NCBI GenBank assembly: GCA_023614405.1 | Contig: JAJUPC010000226.1 | Span: 372,001-436,000 of the forward strand | Source: Avena insularis | Lineage: Eukaryota; Streptophyta; Magnoliopsida; Poales; Poaceae | DNA: 64,000 bases | Reading direction: 5' to 3' | In this document: in pieces, positions 35,912 through 48,564 of the stretch | How the letters are laid out: the number at the start of each line of letters is the position of its first letter | Numbering within the stretch: the first letter of the stretch is position 1 | The notes under the pieces: generated by a model | What the model was told of the DNA's origin: nothing | Databases searched by the model: none | What the model saw: only the letters and a program-made list of their open reading frames with translations | Made by a program: the position numbers and the translations under genes

Positions 35912-37679
35912 GCTGGTATCAGAGCATATGCTTTGACCTTAGGATTAAAACCCTTTTAGGAAGATCTGTAGGTTGGATAGTGACTATAGAAGCCATCTTA
36001 TCTAAACCACATATTCTTATGAATTATGATGAATATCCACTTGAGGATAACTTTGTCACAAGATGTATAAATCATCTTTCTTAGAAATAGTTGTCCATCC
36101 TTTCTCAGTACAATGTTATTTAGAGACTTCCGAAGGAGAGATAACCCACCAAGATACTGTAGGAAAGCCAATTGGTCATAGTGGATTAGGATCAAGTGCA
36201 AGACATCAATTGAAGTAGTCCTAATAGTATAGCCTAACCCTAGAATTTAAGTAAGAGCAGTAAAATCTTATTGTTAGTTGATAACCAAAGACAACATGAT
36301 GAATATCATTAGGATAAATGTTGATGTAATAAGTAGTAATCATGTGGTATTCATTTGAGAATTCTATGTGATGAAGTGAAATTATGTTATGACTTAATAA
36401 TAGTGTAGTGAGAAGTAAAGTTATCATGGTTAGATTAGCTCTTGAATCATGTAAATAGGTAAAACATAACAAGATCATGGTGAGATTAGCTCCGAAACCA
36501 TCATGAGAATATAATTATGACAAGAAATTAGTAAATTAGCCTAAAGTAGAAGTAAGGAAATAACATGGTAGAACTATGATAGAAGTCATAGGTGTCATAA
36601 AATAGTGATAACCTTCAATTTTAGGGGTTCAATATAAATTTATTAGTATTTTTGTGAGATCATGTGAGGTTAGTTACTAAATAAGAAAGGTTGGTCATAG
36701 TTAATCATTGCAAAAGGTGAGACAAAAGGTTAGGAAAAAACCAAATTGAGACCACTTTGCTTAAGATTATCCTGTTGCACTTGAGCAATTTGGGTAAATA
36801 TTGAGATAAATAATAGTTTGACCCTATGTGGTAAGTATCACGATGTAAACCTATACGAGGAGGTGTCATATACTACACAACTAAGCCTGAATTTTAGAGA
36901 TACTATACTCAACTACTATATTCTGGGCTTAGAATATTGTGTGTTATATGTACCGCATCTGGATTTATTGGTTTTTCTTGGATCTTCTTGTTTGACTAGA
37001 TCTTTACATGAAGTTTGACTTGATGTGCAAATGCATGTTGCAACATCCAGTTACTACTTGATGTTATAGACCTAGATAGGAATGGGAATTCGTGTAAGGG
37101 AGTGACAAGTTCCAAAGACCAAGGTGAAGACCTACATGAAGGGTAAAGACAAGTATGAGGAGTATCAATCCAATTTGAAGGATGGATCAAGTTCAGATCA
37201 TTGTTAGTCAGCAATAAGAAGGAAGATTAGTGTAGAAGATGTATGGAGTAATAAGAAGTAATAAACTTAAATTTCATTCAAAGTAGGTAATGTTGCTAAG
37301 AAGTTAATGAAGTAGTTGTACCAAGTTCATGGAAGCATCATGAATTAGTACAAAGAAGAAGCTTTGGAACCAAAATGGTATTCAAGCTCTGACAATTCAA
37401 GGAGAATGTCGGAAGTATGTCAGAAATCGTAGGGTAACTCATACACCCTAGGATGGTTCGCAGCTGGTATTTTGTCCGCAACTAGTATTCGGTTGACTTA
37501 GTCAACCAGATCATCTTAATGTTGCATAAAGAGCATAAAACTTGGCCTAAGCTAAGAAAGACATGAAGGAGTATAAACATTGAAGCGATCGTCTTTCGAG
37601 ATGCCTCGCAAGGTCAGGCCTATCAAAGCGAAAATGTCCAAACAGTAAGTAAGACAAATAATAATGGAAGATTTACTTC
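35912..37679 (+). other. Internal region of X, left part, non-coding
   Basis: It begins with the PBS. I see no gag, protease, RT or integrase motif in any frame; the longest frames are under 90 codons and unremarkable. AT-rich with scattered stops. It ends at the U target site ACTTC (37675-37679). A patch at 37521-37555 matches the Y/Z LTR. Confidence 0.7.
35914..35925 (+). promoter_or_regulatory. Primer binding site of X
   Basis: TGGTATCAGAGC, two bases after the 5' LTR. Exact match to the expected complement of the plant initiator tRNA-Met 3' end. Confidence 0.9.
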
Positions 37680-40600
37680 TGTAACATCCTAGCATTTAGG
37701 AACCAACGAAGGGTAGATTTAGGAATTTGTGATATTGCATGCATTCATCTGTGAAAATGTGGGTAAATTTTTCGCCAAATAAAAACCTAAAGTGATCAAG
37801 GTTTCTTTCATACTTTGAGATTAGGTATAGTCTTGAAGGATGATTGTTAGAGACTTTGATATGATCTTTGTGGACTTATGTGTTTTGGGAAATGAAATTT
37901 GAATTTAAACTTGAGTGTTGAATTTATAGTTCAAAATAATTCAAAGTTGTGTTTGAGTATTATACTTTAGTCAAGATTTAATAATTAGTAGTTCAAACTT
38001 TCTATAAAGAAAACAATTAAGAATAAGAATCTCCATTACAAAATTTTATTCAATAAATAAGTTACACAAATGTAACTTATGTAAATGAGCAACAAACTTA
38101 CAATAGTAAAGAAATAAAAGAATAATATTTATTTATTGAATAATAGTACAATCTTTATTACAAAAGAAGAAAAATAAAAGTACAAAGAATAAATTAAAGA
38201 TTACAATTGAATCAGAGAGATATTACAAGTGACTATTCTATAAAGAAAAAGAAAAACCTAAACGAAAGTCTTGATCTTCAAATCTGGTACCTGCGAAATA
38301 AACAGAAACTTAAAAAAAAGAAAGAAAGTTAGGATTAGAATTATTTTACTCTCAGAATGGACAGTGAAGTGCACTGTTCAATATTTCATCATTGAGTAAT
38401 CTTTTAAAGGTGCAAATTTCACCAATATGAAAAAATATATATTTCATAATTTTAAGCCATAAGTCAAATAAACAGCAAGGAGGGGAAAGTTTCACCAGCC
38501 AAGTAAAAGGTAATCTGATAAAAGTAACTTTCAAAATTCAGAACATATCCACAAGTTGTGCAGCAGGAACACATGCAGCACACACACCAAACTACATGGT
38601 GTGTGCTGTCAACACCACAACAATAGCTCAATCACACAAAACCATCAACATAGCTGCGGGAAGCCAACCCCACACCACTTTCTTGTTCATACACACCAAG
38701 AACAGCAGCCCAGCTAAACCAAGCCAAAGCCAAGCAAGATCACATCAATCAAAACCCTGGATCACATCACCAAAATGGTGACATAAGGAGGCGGTGGATC
38801 AGGTGGATAGCAAGACCAAGATCAAGCCATCAGGACTAGGAGGTGAAGGTCTATATCTAAGGCAAGCCTAGGAGCTGGAAATACCAGGGGAGCACTAGAT
38901 CAAGCTAACCAGAAGATCAACAACAACATCAAAGGAGTGTGGTGAGTAAAATAGACCGTCACATGATCTATATGTCTAAGATTAGACAAGCATTCATGAT
39001 TTTTCTCTTACTCAAATTCTCAGAAAACACCCAAGTGGGGTGAATCCATCACTGATGTTTTAAAACAGTAAAAGAAATCAGAAAACTATAAAGATCCAAC
39101 TGGGATCTCAGGGCAACATCATTAATCCTAGATATCAAGATATATTTCAATTCAAGAATGAATATAGCCAAGATTTAAACCTCTAGGCACATCTCTTAAA
39201 TAGGAGTAGCACCTTAGAATTTAATCTTATGGATCTATATAAGTTATCAAGCTTACAATCATATTTTCCCCAACTTTGTTTCAAGAAACAGTAGCTGGTA
39301 TCACTACCAGAACCAATCCATGAGAAATAATAAGAGAAGGGTCTAATCCCTAAACCTCAGACCAACATCATGGGTTCTAAGGATGCAAGGAAAGAGAATT
39401 CCACTTATCTATAATGCCAAGCCAACTTTAAGCTTGAACATGACCAAACCAAGTAATAGAATCTAATCTTGTGTGCCATACAAGGATGGTGTCACAAGAA
39501 TAGTTCTAAACTAAGCAAGTTAAGCATCCAATCTTCACAGATATAACCAACCAAATATAAATCATTTTCAAGTTCTTAATCACAGGAATGATAACCAGGA
39601 ATATTCATATATATATATATCTTCACTGTAAGAGACCATTTTTATCTCAAGCTATATATGAATTCTTAAGTCAACAGTACTAATACAGTGACTTCATCAC
39701 ACAACACTCACTGTCATTAACCAAGTTATGACAGTGGTGAGCTATTAAACCACTTGATTTCCCAAGTATTGCTTCTAGAGAAACTTTACCATCTGAACCA
39801 TAGAATCATTTGATAAACCACTAGCATCACCACAGCTAACCATCAGCAGTAATCCATAGCAAGTCACCACTCAACAGGTTCAAGGATCATCAATACATGA
39901 TCCAATTCATCAAATATCTTATCCACAGAGGGGTATGAACCCTAAGCAGAACAAACCATCTTAATCAGGACAGGACACTAACCAGGAAAGGTCACTACCA
40001 ACATCTAGCATGGGATGGCCTAGCATAGAGTGCACGAGAGGGAGAGGAACAACATACCGAAGGTCCTCGCTGTAGAATAGAAGAGGAAGCAGAGGAGGCC
40101 GACAAACATGGCGGCATGGGGAGCAGCCCCAAGGGGGCGCTGCAACCCACACAACTCCACGACGACGACCATAGCCACGCCTGGGGGCGAGAAGCATCAC
40201 CACGGCACACAACAGCAACGGTGGCGTCTGCACCAACGCCAACCCCAAACCCTAGGGTTCGGAACGACATCAATCTGGTCACAGGAGGGCTCCAGGTCCA
40301 AATCAAATTGGACAGGAGGGTAGAGTGGGTTCGATAACCTCGTCCTGCACCACGACAGCAGCCAGGGAGGTCCATGGCAGCATGAATCGCCGACGGTGAC
40401 ACCGCAGACCACGGGGTCGGGGGAGGAGAAGAAGAAAGGTGAGCTCGAGAGAGAGACAGAGAGTGTTGGGCTGGGTTGGGCCAAAACCCCTTAGGGGTGT
40501 TGTTTTGACTTTTCCCTACTGGGCCACAAGGGCCCAATAAAACCAAACAGTCAGCCCAAATCACTTTAATCCTGTTTTAATAAATAGGAAAAGACCAAAA

Positions 40601-42613
40601 TGCCCCTAAACTTAAATAAATTCTAGAAAATAAAATAGAAGTCCAAAAATTATAAATAAAATATATTTGGATTCAGAATAATCCAAACTATCCAAATAAA
40701 TTAAGAGATAAAATTTTAGACATATAAATTTTATTAAGAATTTTGTATTATATATATTCCTTAAGGAATTTTACAAAATTATTGAAAGATCATTAAAAAT
40801 AAATAAAAATCACTTTCATTATATATTAATATTGTAGTATTTTAGAAAAATACTAAACCAATATTTAATATCAAATTTTTCGTATTTAATGATAATTCTG
40901 AAAGGAATTATTAATTAAATAAAATACAAATAAATTGAAATAAAATAAAAGAACACAATATTCAATAAATATTAAAAAAATAATATTTATAAATTCTTTA
41001 TTATTGAAAAAAAATTATAATTTAAATAAATGGGTAAGAATACATATAAAGCTAAATGATGCATTACATTACTTTGCATAATCATTTTGCTTTCTTTAAT
41101 TTTTGTCCTTACCGGGCAATAATGATGTTTTTGTAGACATAGAAGCTCAAGGGCCAGTGCAAGCATCAGACTTCACTACCTTGCCATCACAAGGCAAGTT
41201 CATCACTTGCTCATGTCCTTTGAAGAGTCTTTATCAAAGTATTTGCAAATTGTGTGTTATCATCTATATTATAGAAAAATAAAACAATATTTTCTCAAGA
41301 TACTAAATCTTAGATATCATCCTAAGTGATGATATGATGGAGCAATATAACTTAGGGTTATAATTGCACTAATAATGAACAATTAGGGATTAAAAAACCC
41401 ATGACATCAGTGATTCTAGCACCGTATATTATGCGTTAACCATGAGATTTGGAATGGGACGGAGAAGTCAGCTGTATCCTTTTTCCTCTTGTATGGAGGC
41501 AAGACGACCTTAACGTGACGTTGTGATTCCTTGTGCGAATCCAACATATGGGTGGGCACCCTTACGCCCCACACTTTTGGTGTCTAGATTATCTATGAAT
41601 GGTGTCTAGGGATATAGTCCATGTAAATGGTACTGTTCTGGGCATCACTAGGTCATAGAGTCTTCGGGAACTCATCAGGGTTATAGCCTACCCGAAAGGG
41701 GGCTTAACAAAGGTGAGCCTGCCCCAAAGGATCGTGCATACATATGAGGTCAAGGAGAGGGCAGTGATTGGCTTGGACAAACTACTGGGCCCCACATCAT
41801 GGAATTGTGGATGGGAAAGTACGCCCGGTTGTGCAACAAGGAGTTGATCTCTCATGGGAAAAGTAACGCACCTCTGCAGAGTGTAAGAATTGTAACTTGT
41901 TACTCCTTGTTCCGAGAAGGAGCTACGAACGCGGAAGGCAAGGAACTCCATGAAAGTTCTGGTCAACCTATGAAGGCTGATGGTCATCGATTTTTATAAT
42001 AAAATCAACCTTTGAAGAAAGATTTATGAAAATTGCATAGTGCCAAAGACTGATAGTCCGAGGTGGTAGATAGAGCATCAAATACCTTGCATATAATGAA
42101 TTTGCTGGGTAACACTGTTAGTCATCCTTTCCTTTGAATCCTTGCTTAGACTCTGAGAATCCCGAAGATACTCCAATGTATGCATCTGAGAGTCAAGAGG
42201 AGGTCTTCTATGAAGAGCCCAACCTGTATGGAGCCGTAGAAGGGGAGGACTACGACATCGTCTACGGAGGAGAATCCCAAGAGTCCGAATAATTACTATA
42301 GTTCTAGTAGCCACTTGAGCCGAGCAACATGAACAATATATAATAATAAGTTGTTGAGCTCAATTTGGAGTTTAAGTTTTAAATTTGAAACTTCCGCTGA
42401 AACACTTATATTTTGGTTTGTAAGTTGAATCTTTTGGAAGTCTTGAACTTCCGGTGTTGTAATAATAATAACGTGTGTTTGTTTGTAATTTGGACCCGCA
42501 ATGTTTCTGTTGTACCACTCTGAGGGATGTGATATTTAGGGAACGGTGTTCTGTGGATGTCATGTCAACGACTATAGTGTACTACACATGCAGTGGTATG
42601 CTGGGTCACCACA
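37680..42613 (+). mobile_element. Solo LTR U, related to the X family (4.9 kb)
   Basis: TGTAACATCCTAGC...GGGTCACCACA with identical 5-bp duplications ACTTC at 37675-37679 and 42614-42618. No PBS, PPT or internal region lies between them, so this is a solo LTR left by LTR-LTR recombination. It is colinear with the X LTR but diverged, and keeps the ~1.8-kb segment missing from the X 3' LTR. A GC-rich portion (about 40080-40500) holds overlapping chance frames on both strands (for example 39995-40564). Confidence 0.9.
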
Positions 42614-42618
42614 ACTTC

Positions 42619-43633
42619 GGAGATCCACAACTGTGTGGGTATACCGTTATTCTTTCGTGAGACCTTAAATAGGTTAAGTATAAGATGAACAGAGACCATA
42701 AAAGCCAATGGTTAGTAAATTTGTAGTTTAGAGACCATTAGTAAACCCTAAGGGGGAGAGTAAACAATAAGTGGAAGTATTGTTATCCAACTTTCCAAGT
42801 AAAGGTTGGAGAAGAAGTACTAAGTTATGACAACATTAATCCTTATTTTCATAGGTCAAAAAGAAGTCACTAATATAAAAGTACTTTCAGAAGTATGTCA
42901 GCATGAAAGATCGAAGTCTACCTCAAGATAGTAGTATTCAGACCTTAAAATAAATAATAAATGGTAGTTGAAAAGGTACTTAAGGTGATAATAAAAGATT
43001 ATCTAAAGCCTAATAAAGTAAAATCTTGAGGGTGATAAAATAGATTAATTCTAATAGCCTAGTTCTAAAGAAAACAACTCTTAAGTGACCCTTAAGAGGG
43101 AATAAAGCACATCCAATTAGACATGTGTAGAGAAGCAAGAAATTCCAATGGGTATGGACTAAATGTGTTAAAATCCAATTTTTAGGAGGACTACCAGTAA
43201 AAAACCATACAATAACAAATCAAAAGTTAGTCTTTTGACCATAGTTATTGACTAAGAGAATTTAAAACCTTATTCTAGTAAGATTTCCTAGACCTTATAT
43301 GGAATAATAAGGAAGTTCGATGATCAAGTAAAGGAGTTGGATTAAGATACCTAATTAGGAAAATGAACTAAAGAAAAGACCCTAATTTAAGGAATTCATA
43401 ATAAGGACATATCCCTAAGGGAGTAAAGTAAAAGGAACTTTGGGTTATTGGAGACAACAAGTTTGAGAATTGTCAAGTATGATGAGAATTCAAGAAAAAG
43501 ATTTGGATATGGGATACTACAATTATCCCCATTTGAGGTTACGATGAAGTTGAGAAATGCAGTAACCAATACAAGACAATACCTCATTTCAAAATGAAAG
43601 AGTGTACAAACTTCGAGGACAAAGTTTATTTTA
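42619..43633 (+). other. Internal region of X, right part, non-coding
   Basis: No recognisable protein in any frame. It ends in CTTCGAGGACAAAGTTTATT, an end sequence resembling that before the PPT in many plant Ty3/gypsy elements. AGGGGGAGAG at 42751-42760 resembles the terminal PPT. Confidence 0.65.
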
Positions 43634-43643
43634 CGGGGGAGAG
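43634..43643 (+). promoter_or_regulatory. Polypurine tract of X
   Basis: CGGGGGAGAG immediately before the 3' LTR start at 43646. Confidence 0.75.
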
Positions 43644-43645
43644 TC

Positions 43646-46600
43646 TGTAACCTCCCAGCATTAGAGCTTAGAAATAAGTTGAACCCAGATGTGTGCATTG
43701 CATTCATGCATCAGAAAATCCGAAGAATTTTCGCGCAAAACTAAAGAAGCTATAGGGGGATCGAGATCTCTCTTACTCTGATGAAAACATCAGGGAAGGT
43801 GCGATGGATTTCGACATGACCTCTCTTGTACTTTTGTGTTTGAGGGGAAGGAAATTCAAATTTGAATATTCAATTGATGAATCTGAATTCTAAATGAATT
43901 TGAAATGGAATAATAACTGGAAACTAAATTGTAATAGAAAATAAGAGGTGAACCCTTATTTATAAACAAGGTATAATCTTTTATTCAAATAGAAAAGATA
44001 GTTGAAATTTAAATAAAAATGAAATGAGCAAAAGAGTAATGTAATATGATATTACAATAATGAAATAATAAACAAGAATTGATAAAGAATAATCTTATTT
44101 ACATCACACATTATTATATTATCTTTATAATTATGAACCAAAGGGATAACAAGATAATGAAATAGAGAGGAATCATTTTATTACAATAATACAAATTACA
44201 CTATTTTTATTAAGTTCCAAAAAATGAAGAATTACAATAAAGAATAAATGTAGACTACTATAAAACAAATAAATATAAAAATGATTTACATAAATAAATA
44301 ACTAAAAATATTTTTATTACAAGGAGATATAAATATTACATTGTCTTTGAAAATGCATTATAAAAGAAAAACAAAACTAGTACACTTTATTGAATAAAAT
44401 AAACAATACAATATTTCTTTACAAAAGAAGAATGAATAAATAAAAATAATTCCTTTATTACAATGCTTTATATTTCACAAAAGAAAAAGTGGATTACAAA
44501 AGAAAAAAGAAAAACTTAAAACTACTCTCATAGAAAGTGTTTCTAGGAAATATTTCAAATCATCACTGAAACATATGTTCAGATCATCAAGTGTACCACA
44601 TAAACGATCATAGTACAGCCATTTAATAGGGTAACCAGTCCTGGTATACAGGAATACATACCTCCATGAAGATTTCATCTTAGTGAATATCAAAGGCAAC
44701 CAAAACCACTAGCTAAAACCACCAGCAATCTCAATAGTACAAGCAACCATTTTCCTAAGTTAAAATAACAGAAATCATCTATTATCCAGCAGCAATCCAT
44801 TATCCATGAAGGAACTATATTGTGAATCAATTCAAACCAAAATTTTGAATTCAACCAAATATGTGCGACCATTTATATGACCAGTACTTGACAGTCCATG
44901 TGTTTCTGAACTAAAGATCAGGTAATTTTATATGCAAACCAAATTAGCATCTAGCAGCCTGGAGTGTTAACAACTACCAAGCATATCTTCGAGGACCAGA
45001 TCAAATTAAACAACCTATAGACCAAGGCCAATTACTATAAGCTACTGATACATAACATCCAACTAGGATAAATCGTCGACTCTAAGGTCGGTCACACAAG
45101 AATTACCTGAATCAAAGTAGAAGAAGATGCAGGAAGGGCATACTAACCGAAATAGATAGGAAATTCACCACCCGGGGTTGCAATCATTGCCGTCCCTCTG
45201 ACATCATAGAATAGAGTAGGTCACAATAGTTGCTGCAATGCCTCATCACCATAGAGAAAGCAGCCATAAGCCTGCGCCGACGACCAACCATACCTCACTG
45301 CTAGGGTTAGCCGGAACGGGGGCCCATGCGGGAGCTAAAGGTCATCAAGGCAGTGGGGAACATAGGAAGGAGATTGTGGGTGGCAGCTCCTGCAAGCGTC
45401 TGTGGTCGGTGCTGGCGGCGACGGCCGAAGAGGAGGCTAACGGCGGCTCCGCCGACGGTGAGACGAGTGTAGGGAGCGAGAGAGGCGAGACCCGTGCGGG
45501 TATGCGTGTGTGAGTAGTGTGAGAAGGATAAGGTTGGGCTAGGAATGGCCCGGCTAGATGGGCTTAAGTGGGCCATATTAGTCTATGGGGATGGACTAGA
45601 CTTTAACATAAAAAAAGAAGGGAATAAATAAATAAATAAATGATAACATTACCCCTAAACTTATTTCATCTCTAGACAAATATATAAAAATCCTAAAAAT
45701 ACATATGATATATAAAAATCATCCCAAAAATAATATCCACCTAAGAAAAATATTAGCGTACATGTTTAAGTTAAATAAAATTCAAATAAATACTGACATC
45801 ATTAATTCCTAAATGAAATTTCATAAAATAAAGAAAAGTCCTAAAAATTAATAAAAATAATTTTTATGTATTAAAATGAATCTACTATTTTTTAAAATAC
45901 TAAATTAAATTTGTATAGATAAAATTTAAAGAAAGTATTTAAAGACATTTAATCCTTTATGGAATTTTATAAACATAAGAATAAACTTAAAAATAAGTAA
46001 ATAATCATTTGTGAGGTCCTGAACAAATATATTACATTCAAAAAATATTAAAAACACTATTAGAAAAGTTTTTAATATTTTACCTGTTTTTAAAAATAAG
46101 TAATCCTTGTCTATTACCTGTTTTGAAAATTCTTTAAAAACATTTCTTAAATAAGAAATAATTATATTTCTCTAGAAATATTAAAACCTTTAAATCTAAT
46201 TACCAAAGTTCTAAACCATAACTAAGATTTATAATAAAACTTAGGCATAAATCATTAACTTTATAATACTCTTTTAAACCCTAAATCAAAATTCAAAACC
46301 ACAATCTTTAAAATAATTTTATACATCATTCACTAATATTAAGAAGGAAGGATCTTAACATCTAAATAATAGTTAATATGACTTTAAATCTAACACATTA
46401 AAAACATCATCCAAATTATGCTTTCATTAAATAGTTGCATGTTCTTTTCATAATAGCAAAACAAATTTAATCTAAGCATTCACTTAAGTGTAAAATGAAT
46501 AATTCCACACCTTAGTCATACTTATCATAAATCCAAAACTTGAGAATAATCAAAATGATTTACAACTTAAGTTTATTTTTTTTCTTTAAAGTTAACTTTA

Positions 46601-48564
46601 GTCTCAAAGCTTATAAACGTCATTTCTAGTAAACTACTTATGTTTTTATAGTTAACTTTGGTCTATTTCAATTAAAACATGAAGCAGCTCAAGTCCAAAC
46701 TAATCCATCAAACACCAAAAGACATTGATCACGTTCTATTAACAATAAAGATTATTTAAACCTTAGAAAGGAAATCTTTTCTTCAAATGTTGTTCTTTTT
46801 GCCACTTCAAATAGTAATCTTATAATAAGTTCTTCAATTCTTAACAACTCAATCCCAAGGATGTTTATCAATAGACACCAAATGACAATTAACCATAAAA
46901 TATTATTTTATACTTGAAGATAAATCAACTTTGGGTTGTTAACACTTAAGTTCTTTATAAATACCATTACTTGTAAACACTTAAGTTCTTTATAAATACC
47001 ATTACTTGTAAAGTAAAACTTGAAGATAAATCAACTTTTAAAAGAATTACCTAAACTCACTTCACTCAAAGTATTGGGGATTCACTTTGGGAGTTTTACA
47101 AAATTCATAGCATTATTTATGCATAATTGCATATTGCTTCTTTAAACATTAGTCCTTACCGGACCAATTATGCTGATTTCAGATATTGGATCTTATATTG
47201 TCTCGAAGACCGTGAGTGTATAACCTTGCAATCACAAAAGGCAAGTTCACACTTGCTCATGTCCTTTGATTATTTTCTGTAAAGTATTTTGCAAATCCAG
47301 TGTTGTCATCACCTGCATTTCAAAAAGATCAAAAAACACTATTTTCATAATAATATGATTATAGGTTATTTACCATGAGGTAATAACCTAATATGAAAGT
47401 TCCGGTGGTAAAGGAACATATTATCTAGGACTTAACAATCAATGTCGCCAGTAATTCTTGTGCTGTATATTACTCGTTAACCATGAGATTTGAAATGGGA
47501 CGGAGAAGTCAGCTGGATCGGCTCCCTTTCGCATGCATTGGACATTGTTCTGGGCATTTGTAAGTTGCAGGTCGTGGGTATAGCCGTTTTATACGGAGAA
47601 AAGTCTATGGTGGATCTGGGCTTACAAAAGATAGATTTCTAGTGTTAATGGTTGTTGTGTGTATCCAGCTAAGGTATAGTCGTTTTATACGGGGAAAGGT
47701 CTACCTTGAGTTTGGGCATATAACAATTGAGGTGTATGCGGGGTCACGGAGAAGGACAATGATTGGCTTGGATCTTAGTCTGGGCGTCATACCAAGGAAG
47801 TATGAACGGGTTGGCCGCTCGAATGTGCCACAAAGCTAAGAACTATAACTTGTTACTCCCTGTTTCGGGAAGGAGCTACGAACGCGGCGGGAAAGGAACT
47901 CCATGAAAGTTCTGGTAAACCCGTGAAGGCTGACGGATATAGCTTTTCAGAATAAAAGCAACCTTTGAAGAAATGTTTTCGAAAACTTGCATTGCATACG
48001 ACCTTTGGTCTATGGCTGTAGATATAGTGCATCAAACACTCCTTTTCTAGTGAACTTGCTGAGTACGCTTGTACTCAACGTATCTTCTTAACTCTTGTTA
48101 TATTCTAAATCCATTAAGACGACGTCTACATCAAGTTATGCTCCAGGAATCATCATCAAAAGCCCAAGCTCTTCAATGAAGTCAAGGAAGTCAACATATA
48201 CATCAACTCAAGTGAAGACAAAGTTACTGATTAGATAGGAATATAATCTCTAGCCATAGAACCTATTTCTGTAGATTATTGCAATAGCAGCAATACAAGC
48301 CAAATAGTTAAATGCTAAACCCATTATCATGATATTTATGAGTTGATTATTTTGATTCTTCTTTGTAAGAAGTTTCTTTCTCTCTCTTTAACCTAGAGTG
48401 TTCTCTGGATCTTACGTAAAGAGTTGAGTTGTAACCTATAGTCATGTCTTGGACCTGCTGTGTTTCTGTTGTACCATTCTAAGGGATGTAATACTAGTGA
48501 ACTGTGTTTCATTGGTGTTATGTCAATGACTATAGTGTACTACATCATGCAGTGGTATGCTGGG
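43646..48564 (+). repeat. 3' LTR of X, left segment
   Basis: Starts TGTAACCTCCC. It aligns with the 5' LTR but lacks about 1.79 kb (junction near 44524, equal to about 16300-18087 of the 5' copy). It carries the Y target AAAGG uninterrupted at 44692-44696. It ends in CTGGG (48560-48564), the Z target site; the last 13 bp of the LTR are at 62578-62590. The GC-rich frames at 45238-45576 are not genes. Confidence 0.85.
46941..47010 (+). repeat. 35-bp tandem duplication in the X 3' LTR
   Basis: AACACTTAAGTTCTTTATAA begins at 46941 and 46976. The 5' LTR has one copy only (about 34288), so it arose in or for this LTR copy. Confidence 0.8.

Noticed and set aside
39995..40564. 189-codon minus-strand frame in solo LTR U
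   Set aside because: Chance frame in GC-rich LTR with competing frames on both strands and no recognisable protein.
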